DNA from: Bacillota bacterium
Lineage (GTDB): Bacteria; Bacillota; Clostridia; Christensenellales; SZUA-584
Length of the DNA stretch: 5,154 nucleotides
Reading direction: 5' to 3'
Assembly: GCA_023436525.1 (NCBI GenBank)
Contig: JAEZIW010000096.1
Coordinates: forward strand, 1 to 5,154
Shown: positions 1 through 5,154 of the stretch, piece after piece
Numbering within the stretch: position 1 is the first letter of the stretch
How the letters are laid out: every line of letters starts with the position of its first letter
Program-made: the position numbers and the translations under genes
The notes under the pieces: model-generated
What the model saw: only the letters and a program-made list of their open reading frames with translations
Database searches by the model: none
Told to the model about the DNA's origin: nothing

Positions 1-2819
1 TCGGCGGACATCGCATAAGCCGGGTTCTGCAAAACGGCATTTGAAACGCCGATCTGTGCGTTGGCCGCCGCTACCGCATTGGCACGGTTATTGTTCTCCT
101 GCCACCACCCGACATTGTGCAAATCACAGAAGAATTGGTAGTATTCGGGGGTGCTTGGGTCGTTCATAATCTCAGAGAGCGGCAATCCGCTGGCAGGCAT
201 GAGCATGAGATTCGGCATGTATTTCAAACGATCCGCCTCGGTAGGGAACTGCCAATATATCGAATCGGGAGGGAGCACCAAATACGATTTTGCCTCGACT
301 GTTTCATAGCCGGGGCAGTACGCCGTTGCAATTTTTCCGGTTTCAGGGCATGTTTTCAGCAAATAATGAAGATTGCATTCCGTTGCGGGCGCTGCACCCT
401 TAAGGAAAAATGCCATTTCCGCACCGTGTTTCGGGTCGGCCTTGCACGCCGCGGTGGCTTTCAGGCCCGAAACAGAGCAGATTTCCACCTGCTCAAGGCC
501 CAATTCATCAAGTGATTTATTAATAATGGGTGCGTTCGGTTTGCCCTCTAGAATCTTCGACATAAAGTCTTTCCAGAGCGGTGCCGCAGAGCTGGAGGCG
601 TATACCTGACTATCAAGCGGCTTGTAATCGTCATGTCCGATCCAAAGCGTTGCTGTGTAGTAAGGTGAAATACCCGCAAAGAAAACACCCTTTGCGTCTT
701 GGTTTGTGCCCGTTTTGCCGCCGATCGTCATGCCGTCTATTTTGGCTCTGGTACCGGTACCGTGATCGACAGCGTCAACCAGCATTTGGGTAAGTATAAA
801 CGCAGTGGATTCTTTGAAAACGCGATGTTCTTCACGAATCTGTGAGGCATCAAGAATCACATTGTCGTCTTTGTCTTTAACAACCGTAAACGAGAGAGGC
901 TCAAGATATTTGCCTTCGTTGGCAATTGTTGCGTAGGCACCCGCCATTTCAATGGGCGTGATGCCGGATGTGCCGAGAGACAACCCGGCTGCCGTTTTCT
1001 GTATGTGCTTCGGATTGATGCCCATGTTTACCAAATAGTTAAACGAATCATCCGGCTTAACCAAATTCAGCAGCGTGTATGCCGTTGCGCTGTTAAGCGA
1101 GTTAACCAGCGCATTGTGCAGCGTGATTGGGCCGTATTTTGAATTGCCGCCCGCCGGGTATCCTTTTTTGCCGTTGTCATCCCAGCCTTCAATCTTCACT
1201 GGCATATTGGGCACAACAAATCCGTCGGAGTATCCTTTTTCAATAGCCGGGCCGTATACGGCGATCGGCTTAATGGAAGAACCGACCGGCATTGTGGTTT
1301 GATACGCCCGGTTCAGCGTTTTTTTGGCTTGAGGTTTATCTCTGCCGCCCACAACGGCTTTAAGCTCCCCTGTCGAATGCTCCACAACCACCGCGGCGGC
1401 CTGCGGCTCCTTGGTTTCGGTTATGCTGCCGTCGGCGTTCTGCGTCCGCTTAACTGACGCGCTCGCGTCCTCCAGTTTAGGATATTTATCCCAATTCTGC
1501 AGACTCTGCTCCACATCCGTTTGAATGAACGGATCCATTGTGGTGTATATCTGATAGCCGCTTGTGCGTATCTCGTTTTCGATGGCGGCACGGTTATCCT
1601 TGGTATCCTGCAGCCCGCGCTTCTTCAAGAAATGCGTGATGACATCGTATATGGCGTACTCAACAAAATACGGATGCTCATACATACCTGAGACTTCAGA
1701 CGTTTGCTGAACGGTAACAGTATCGTGCAGCGCGTATTCATATTCTTCCTTTGTGATATAGCCCGCCTTGTACATTTTTTCGAGAACATTATCGGTGCGA
1801 TTATTGAGCTTGGTCGGGTCTTTTTTCACATAGAAACTGCGGCGCGGGTCGTACAAGTATGGGTATTGCGTGATACCCGCAAGCATTGCGCATTCTCTCA
1901 GCGTTAATTGATTCAGTTCCTTGTCAAAATAATCCTTGGCTGCGGCCTTAACGCCGTAATTTGATTCGCCGAGGAAAATTGTATTCATGTAGCCTTCGAG
2001 TATTTCATCCTTTTCGTACTGTTCCTCCAGCTGTATCGCAAGGTAAGCTTCCTGAATTTTACGCTTATATGTGCGTTCGGTGCTCAGCATTCTGTTTTTA
2101 ATGAGCTGCTGAGTGATTGTGCTGCCGCCCTGAACGTTGTTGTTCATCAGGTTGCCGATAAAAGCACCGAAAAGTCTCTTGAAATCAACGCCATTATGGT
2201 ATTCAAACCGGACATCCTCAATGGAAATAACGGCATACTGAAGCATTGCCGGTATTTCGTCCAGGCTGGCCCAATCTCTGTTCTCTAAGCCCGAATAAGC
2301 CGTCATTTTATTGCCGTAACAGTCGTAAAGGTATGATGTTTCGTCCTGCTCCTGAATTTTTTCCGTATCGAGCGTCGGCGTCGTCTCCATATACGCTTTG
2401 GCAATGCCGATAACCGTTCCGAAGCCTGCCGCACCGATCATGAAAATCACAATTAAAACCAGCTTGAAAGAGGTAAGCGCCACATTAATCACCACGCCGC
2501 CTCTTCTTTTGCGGGGGCGAAACATATTAATATGCTCTTTGCCTTCGCCTGATAAATGATCCTTTGAAATGTGGGGAACGGTATGCGTGTGCTGCATGCG
2601 TTCAGATCGCGCAGAAACCTTGGTATCCTGGATGTAATCAAACACCACGGTTTCAGACGATGCGCGCTGAGCACTGGTTTCGTTACTCTTTATACCGCGC
2701 AGACGGTTAACAACATTGATGAATCCAAATTTCACGCGCTTCGAAACAGAAGAAATAAAACTGCCGGTTGAACCGGAAGTACGGCTGGAATTCCTGTGTT
2801 TATATTTATCTTTAATCAT
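1..2819 (-). CDS. Class A penicillin-binding protein, PBP1A family (bifunctional glycosyltransferase/transpeptidase), C-terminus off the window
   Basis: Polymerises lipid II into glycan strands and cross-links the stem peptides on the outer face of the membrane. I translated 939 uninterrupted codons; no stop is reached before the left edge. Order: hydrophilic cytosolic tail (1-106) ending in a basic cluster RPRKRR (101-106); one membrane segment (about 109-138); GT51 glycosyltransferase domain with EDVRFEYHNG (201-210, catalytic Glu201), GGSTITQQ (231-238), RKIQE (253-257, second catalytic Glu257), KDEILEGYMN (270-279) and NRTDNVL (340-346); then the transpeptidase domain with SSIK (514-517, acyl-enzyme Ser514), SLN (574-576) and KTG (702-704). 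All catalytic motifs are intact and in one frame. After the transpeptidase comes a tail of over 150 residues with Cys781, 792, 815, 824, 835 and 898. The start at 2819 is preferred because AAAGGTG lies 7 bases upstream and a promoter sits in front; Met75 or Met99 would be shorter alternatives. Which physiological class (vegetative PBP1 or sporulation-specific PbpF/PbpG type) cannot be told from sequence. Confidence 0.97.
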   Translation of the reverse strand, partial: MIKDKYKHRNSSRTSGSTGSFISSVSKRVKFGFINVVNRLRGIKSNETSAQRASSETVVFDYIQDTKVSARSERMQHTHTVPHISKDHLSGEGKEHINMFRPRKRRGGVVINVALTSFKLVLIVIFMIGAAGFGTVIGIAKAYMETTPTLDTEKIQEQDETSYLYDCYGNKMTAYSGLENRDWASLDEIPAMLQYAVISIEDVRFEYHNGVDFKRLFGAFIGNLMNNNVQGGSTITQQLIKNRMLSTERTYKRKIQEAYLAIQLEEQYEKDEILEGYMNTIFLGESNYGVKAAAKDYFDKELNQLTLRECAMLAGITQYPYLYDPRRSFYVKKDPTKLNNRTDNVLEKMYKAGYITKEEYEYALHDTVTVQQTSEVSGMYEHPYFVEYAIYDVITHFLKKRGLQDTKDNRAAIENEIRTSGYQIYTTMDPFIQTDVEQSLQNWDKYPKLEDASASVKRTQNADGSITETKEPQAAAVVVEHSTGELKAVVGGRDKPQAKKTLNRAYQTTMPVGSSIKPIAVYGPAIEKGYSDGFVVPNMPVKIEGWDDNGKKGYPAGGNSKYGPITLHNALVNSLNSATAYTLLNLVKPDDSFNYLVNMGINPKHIQKTAAGLSLGTSGITPIEMAGAYATIANEGKYLEPLSFTVVKDKDDNVILDASQIREEHRVFKESTAFILTQMLVDAVDHGTGTRAKIDGMTIGGKTGTNQDAKGVFFAGISPYYTATLWIGHDDYKPLDSQVYASSSAAPLWKDFMSKILEGKPNAPIINKSLDELGLEQVEICSVSGLKATAACKADPKHGAEMAFFLKGAAPATECNLHYLLKTCPETGKIATAYCPGYETVEAKSYLVLPPDSIYWQFPTEADRLKYMPNLMLMPASGLPLSEIMNDPSTPEYYQFFCDLHNVGWWQENNNRANAVAAANAQIGVSNAVLQNPAYAMSA

Positions 2820-2826
2820 ACAATGA

Positions 2827-2858
2827 CACCTTTAATCTTAATATCTGAATAGATTATA
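2827..2858 (-). promoter_or_regulatory. Extended -10 promoter and ribosome binding site of the penicillin-binding protein gene
   Basis: Read on the minus strand, a perfect TATAAT lies at 2858-2853 and is preceded directly by TGG (2861-2859), giving a TGn extended -10 box. No good -35 hexamer exists at 16-18 bases spacing; the best is ATGTCG, 3 of 6 matches. The predicted transcription start near 2846 gives a leader of about 27 bases. The Shine-Dalgarno AAAGGTG (2833-2827) stands 7 bases before the ATG at 2819. The promoter is sigma-A type, so at least basal expression should be vegetative. Confidence 0.7.
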
Positions 2859-2960
2859 CCATAAGTCAATCAAAACGACATCACTATCGCGATTAATTTA
2901 CATTTTTCGATTTGCGTGCTTACGATGTCAGCGTTCCGCATAGTTTATAAAGGGGATATT

Positions 2961-3635
2961 ATGAAAACACGCAAGAGGCACAACAGAAAGATTTGGATTG
3001 CAATTTTCCTCATTATATTAATTGCTGTGGGGTACATTGTTGTTGACAATACCATACGTCCGACGATTCTGAGTCTGTCCGAAGCGCGGCTGCGCGCCAT
3101 CGCCGTTAAAGCCATGAACGAAGCCGTGAGAGAAACAATCGGCAACAATATTACATATTCTGATTTAATCAACATACAAAAGGACGACCATGGGGAAATT
3201 ACGCTTGTCAGCGCGAATACGGTTCTTATGAACAATCTCGCCGCCAGCACAGCCATTTCAGCACAGGACAAAATATTAAATATCGGGGAACAGGGGATAA
3301 GCATACCCTTAGGAACGATACTCGGCGGCCAGATGCTGTCGGGACGCGGGCCGATGGTGGAGGTGCGCGTGGAGCCTGTCGGGTCTGTCACAACCGATTT
3401 TGAAACGGAGTTTGAAGGAGCCGGTATCAACCAGACGCGGCAAAAAATATTCATTGTGCTTAACGCAACACTGAGAATTATCGTTGGAAATACCGCTCAA
3501 ACCGTCGAGATATCATCGCAGGTATTGATTTCGGAAACCATCATCATCGGCGATGTGCCGCAAAGCTATGTGGATGTGGCCAACAAAGACGACATGCTCA
3601 ACCTTTTGCCGGACACCATGATGGATACGCCATAA
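2961..3635 (+). CDS. yunB: Sporulation protein YunB
   Basis: A 224-residue member of the YunB family. In Bacillus subtilis yunB belongs to the mother-cell (sigma-E) sporulation regulon; its biochemical role is not established. The protein opens with a basic segment (MKTRKRHNRK) and one hydrophobic helix (about 11-28), so it is probably anchored with the rest outside the cytosol. The family core is clear: IPLG (115-118), an SGRGP turn (127-131), VEPVGSVTTDFE (137-148), the hallmark EGAGINQTR (152-160), and near the end the SETIIIGDVPQSY stretch (191-203). Length fits the family. The start at 2961 is chosen because AAAGGGG (2949-2955) lies 5 bases upstream; an in-frame GTG at 2916 has no such site and would put a non-signal-like extension ahead of the basic segment. 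It is divergent from the penicillin-binding protein and separated from yebC by a promoter, so it is probably transcribed alone. I found no convincing sigma-E promoter upstream. Confidence 0.93.
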   Translation: MKTRKRHNRKIWIAIFLIILIAVGYIVVDNTIRPTILSLSEARLRAIAVKAMNEAVRETIGNNITYSDLINIQKDDHGEITLVSANTVLMNNLAASTAISAQDKILNIGEQGISIPLGTILGGQMLSGRGPMVEVRVEPVGSVTTDFETEFEGAGINQTRQKIFIVLNATLRIIVGNTAQTVEISSQVLISETIIIGDVPQSYVDVANKDDMLNLLPDTMMDTP

Positions 3636-3676
3636 TGATTGACGAAAAAACTTAAATACATGATCAAATAACGGCA

Positions 3677-3730
3677 TTGTCACCAATAAACGTTTTATGT
3701 TATGATACCAACAGATTTTTTATAGAGGTG
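3677..3730 (+). promoter_or_regulatory. Sigma-A-type promoter and ribosome binding site of the yebC-family gene
   Basis: TTGTCA (3677-3682, 5 of 6 matches to TTGACA) and TATGAT (3701-3706, 5 of 6 matches to TATAAT) are 18 bases apart, and TGT at 3698-3700 gives an extended -10. The predicted start is near 3713, leaving a leader of about 20 bases. The Shine-Dalgarno GAGGTG (3725-3730) lies 4 bases before the ATG at 3735. This separates yebC from yunB transcriptionally. An imperfect inverted repeat overlaps the -35 box (see findings). Confidence 0.75.
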
Positions 3731-3734
3731 ACAT

Positions 3735-4463
3735 ATGTCCGGACATTCAAAATGGGCAAACATCAAACACAAAAAAGAACGTACCGACGCAAAACGCGGC
3801 AAGATTTTTACGAAAATCGGCAGAGAGATTGCTGTTGCCGTTAAAGAGGGCGGTGCCGATCCTGAAAGCAACTCAAAGCTCAAGGATGTGGTGGCAAAAG
3901 CCAAAGCCAACAATATGCCCAACGATACCATCTCGCGCTCAATCAAAAAAGCGGCGGGTGAGCTTGGCAATATCAATTATGAATCAATCATATATGAAGG
4001 TTACGGGCCGGGGGGCGTGGCGGTTATCGTTGAGGCCCTGACAGACAATCGCAACAGAACGGCGGGTGAAGTGCGCCATAGCTTCGATAAAAACGGTGGT
4101 TCTCTTGGCGCAACCGGCTGTGTGGCTTGGATGTTTGAAAGAAAAGGTGTCATCATCATCGAAAAAAATGACAAAATTGATGAGGACGAGCTCATGATGG
4201 CGGCGCTTGACGCCGGCGCGCTTGACGTGCAGGACGATGAGGATGCACTGGAGATCACGACGGATGTGGCATCATTTTCTGCGGTTTACGACGCGATTGA
4301 AAAAGCAGGCTTTGAATTTGCGATGGCTGAAGTTCAGCTCGTGCCTTCCAACACCGTTAAAGTCACGGAGGATATTGAAGCAGGCGTGCAAAAAATGCTT
4401 GATATGCTTGAAGACAGTGACGACGTGCAAAACGTGTATCACAACGCCGAAATGGACGAATAG
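3735..4463 (+). CDS. yebC: YebC/PmpR-family regulatory protein (TACO1 family)
   Basis: A cytoplasmic protein of 242 residues, the usual family length. The family was long annotated as DNA-binding transcriptional regulators (PmpR in Pseudomonas represses quorum-sensing genes); mitochondrial TACO1 and more recent bacterial work point to a role in translation, easing ribosome stalling at difficult sequences. Sequence support is strong: the N-terminal signature MSGHSKWANIKHKK (1-14) followed by DAKRGKIFTK (18-27), then GYGPGGVAVIVEALTDNRNR (89-108) and GGSLGATGCVAWMF (121-134), with an acidic C-terminal segment ending in DMLEDSDDVQNVYHN (223-237). Nothing is missing or altered. It has its own promoter and a terminator immediately downstream, so it looks monocistronic. 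From memory, the B. subtilis homologue yrbC also sits next to bofC, matching the gene to the right here. Start choice is secure: the N-terminal signature begins exactly at this ATG. Confidence 0.97.
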   Translation: MSGHSKWANIKHKKERTDAKRGKIFTKIGREIAVAVKEGGADPESNSKLKDVVAKAKANNMPNDTISRSIKKAAGELGNINYESIIYEGYGPGGVAVIVEALTDNRNRTAGEVRHSFDKNGGSLGATGCVAWMFERKGVIIIEKNDKIDEDELMMAALDAGALDVQDDEDALEITTDVASFSAVYDAIEKAGFEFAMAEVQLVPSNTVKVTEDIEAGVQKMLDMLEDSDDVQNVYHNAEMDE

Positions 4464-4481
4464 AAGATTATCAGGTTACAG

Positions 4482-4523
4482 AAAATACCCCCGAGTCGAA
4501 TTTTTAGTTCGCGGGGTATTTTT
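4482..4523 (+). terminator. Rho-independent terminator of yebC, abutting the next start codon
   Basis: AAAATACCCC (4482-4491) pairs with GGGGTATTTT (4513-4522), a perfect 10-pair stem that can extend inward either as CGAA/TTCG (4497-4500 with 4508-4511) or as CGAG/TTCG (4492-4495 with 4508-4511) with C4512 bulged. It ends in five T (4519-4523). The A-run before the stem and T-run after it are typical of an intrinsic terminator 18 bases after the yebC stop. The stem is mostly symmetrical and might also work in the other direction, but no convergent gene is present. Confidence 0.8.
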
Positions 4524-4526
4524 ATG
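4513..4526 (+). promoter_or_regulatory. Weak Shine-Dalgarno and start codon of the BofC-like gene, inside the terminator stem
   Basis: GGGG (4513-4516) lies 7 bases before the ATG at 4524 and is the only purine-rich site that could serve this start. It forms the right arm of the terminator hairpin, so it would be paired in any read-through transcript from yebC. The ATG follows the T-tract without a gap. The start is favoured over Met15 (4566) because only the longer form has the KKHKK basic segment ahead of the membrane helix. Confidence 0.5.
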
Positions 4527-5096
4527 TTCTTTAAAAAGCACAAAAAGCTCGTCATCTTTATTTGTATGGTATTAACCATTTCAGCGGCCGGGCTTGCCGG
4601 TTACTTGATTGCTGACAGTGAACCGCGTGTTGTGGCAGAAAAACCGCAGGAAGATACGGTGCTGCCCGTAAAGGCAGATAACGACAGCATTGATAAAGAG
4701 ACGATCATAACATGGGACTATGAATATGAGATGTGCAAACATCATGTTATAATCCGCGCCGCACCCGAGCCGGATATGATCGGGCTAACATTGACGAAGC
4801 TGGAAAGTAAATATCCGGATGACGTTATTGTCTTGTTTACATCTGAAGAAGTTAAATTGAAAAAAAGGCTTGAGTGTTATTGCCCCGAGCATTTTCTTTT
4901 GAAGAGAAATAAAGACAAGCTTTCCGTGTACCATACCGCTGCGGGAACAGATAAACAGGATGTGTATATCGATTATGATATTATGTTTGAGAGCCTGACA
5001 AAGGAACAACGCGAAGCACTCGAGGAGGGGCGGGTGTTCAGTAGTTTTGAAGACCTGCAGCGGTATTTGGAGAAATTGACTCCTGAAAACCGTTGA
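4524..5096 (+). CDS. BofC-like membrane-anchored or exported sporulation protein
   Basis: A 190-residue protein. The last 70 or so residues resemble, from memory, the BofC C-terminal domain: a CPEHFLLK strand (120-127), KLSVYH (132-137), a second strand DVYIDYDI (146-153), then SLTKEQREALEEGRVF (157-172) and a closing helix FEDLQRYLEKL (175-185). In B. subtilis BofC is secreted from the forespore into the intermembrane space and restrains the SpoIVB protease, timing sigma-K activation; whether this protein does the same is inference. The N-terminus has a basic start (FFKKHKK) and a hydrophobic helix (9-30), a signal anchor or signal peptide; no lipobox fits Cys14. Residues 31-60 are a hydrophilic linker. 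The middle domain carries Cys71, His73, His74, Cys118, Cys120 and His123. Position next to yebC agrees with the B. subtilis arrangement. No clear promoter of its own was found, and it begins right after a terminator. It could instead be annotated only as a BofC C-terminal domain protein or hypothetical protein. Confidence 0.72.
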   Translation: MFFKKHKKLVIFICMVLTISAAGLAGYLIADSEPRVVAEKPQEDTVLPVKADNDSIDKETIITWDYEYEMCKHHVIIRAAPEPDMIGLTLTKLESKYPDDVIVLFTSEEVKLKKRLECYCPEHFLLKRNKDKLSVYHTAAGTDKQDVYIDYDIMFESLTKEQREALEEGRVFSSFEDLQRYLEKLTPENR

Positions 5097-5121
5097 CGTC
5101 GATATCATTTAGTGTTAAAAT
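5093..5121 (+). promoter_or_regulatory. Strong sigma-A-type promoter for a gene beyond the right edge
   Basis: TTGACG (5093-5098, 5 of 6) and TAAAAT (5116-5121, 5 of 6) are separated by exactly 17 bases, and TGT at 5113-5115 forms an extended -10. The -35 box overlaps the stop codon of the BofC-like gene. Transcription should start near 5128 and read out of the window, so the downstream gene is probably independent of yebC and the BofC-like gene. No terminator is seen between the BofC-like stop and this promoter. Confidence 0.7.
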
Positions 5122-5154
5122 GAAGAAAATTAAATTTAGCAAGTCTTCGGGGGA

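Noticed and set aside
117..1907. Several plus-strand open frames of 67-132 codons opposite the penicillin-binding protein
   Set aside because: They lie antisense to an intact gene with every GT51 and transpeptidase motif in frame. Their translations show no recognisable domain, and I saw no good ribosome site for them.
2881..2946. Sigma-E-like boxes ahead of yunB (TCACTAT/CATTTTTC, or CATAGTTT near 2939)
   Set aside because: The first pair matches only about half the consensus. The second would start transcription within the Shine-Dalgarno, removing the ribosome site. Neither is good enough to list.
2916..2960. Earlier GTG start for yunB at 2916
   Set aside because: No Shine-Dalgarno precedes it, while AAAGGGG stands 5 bases before the ATG at 2961, where the basic plus hydrophobic anchor begins.
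2945..3454. Minus-strand open frame of 169 codons opposite yunB
   Set aside because: YunB motifs on the plus strand explain this region. The antisense translation reads like a codon-mirror product, and I recognise no family in it.
4430..4490. Possible sigma-F or sigma-G promoter for the BofC-like gene around GGTTACAG (4474-4481)
   Set aside because: The -10 match is partial and no -35 element is found at proper spacing, so it is not called.
4785..5108. Minus-strand open frame of 107 codons opposite the BofC-like gene
   Set aside because: The plus-strand gene has a signal-anchor and domain-like C-terminus. The antisense frame has no recognisable domain or supporting context.

Overview
The window looks like chromosomal DNA from an endospore-forming member of the Firmicutes, most likely class Clostridia, with moderate GC content. 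The reasons are a YunB-family sporulation protein, a protein resembling the C-terminal domain of the sporulation factor BofC, a clostridial-style class A penicillin-binding protein with a cysteine-bearing tail, purine-rich Shine-Dalgarno sites and sigma-A-like promoters. Assignment below class would be guesswork. I see no tRNA, rRNA, insertion sequence, CRISPR array or phage gene, and no gene-free stretch longer than about 140 bases.

Layout. Bases 1-2819 (minus strand) hold a long class A penicillin-binding protein (bifunctional glycosyltransferase/transpeptidase). It is complete at its N-terminus and runs off the left edge after 939 residues. It has its own extended -10 promoter and ribosome binding site in the 141-base intergenic region at 2820-2960. 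Divergent from it, on the plus strand, is yunB (2961-3635). A 99-base gap then carries a good sigma-A-type promoter for the YebC/PmpR-family gene (3735-4463). That gene ends in a Rho-independent terminator whose T-tract runs directly into the start codon of the next gene, a BofC-like membrane-anchored or exported protein (4524-5096). Overlapping the stop of that gene is another strong promoter (5093-5121) that must serve a gene to the right of the window. The last 12 bases could be the beginning of a leader RNA or of a coding region.

How the genes fit together. The penicillin-binding protein builds peptidoglycan. YunB and the BofC-like protein belong to sporulation families, YunB of the mother-cell programme and BofC of forespore to mother-cell signalling in Bacillus subtilis. 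YebC is a conserved housekeeping regulator or translation factor. From memory, a yebC-family gene (yrbC) also lies beside bofC upstream of ruvAB in B. subtilis, so the yebC-bofC pair is probably an old conserved neighbourhood, not an acquired island.

No wholly new system is visible. The points most worth a second look are the terminator hairpin that buries the bofC-like translation start, the Cys/His pattern of the BofC-like protein, the duplicated C-x10-C unit in the tail of the penicillin-binding protein, its roughly 105-residue cytosolic N-terminal tail, and the promoter with a possible leader at the right edge.
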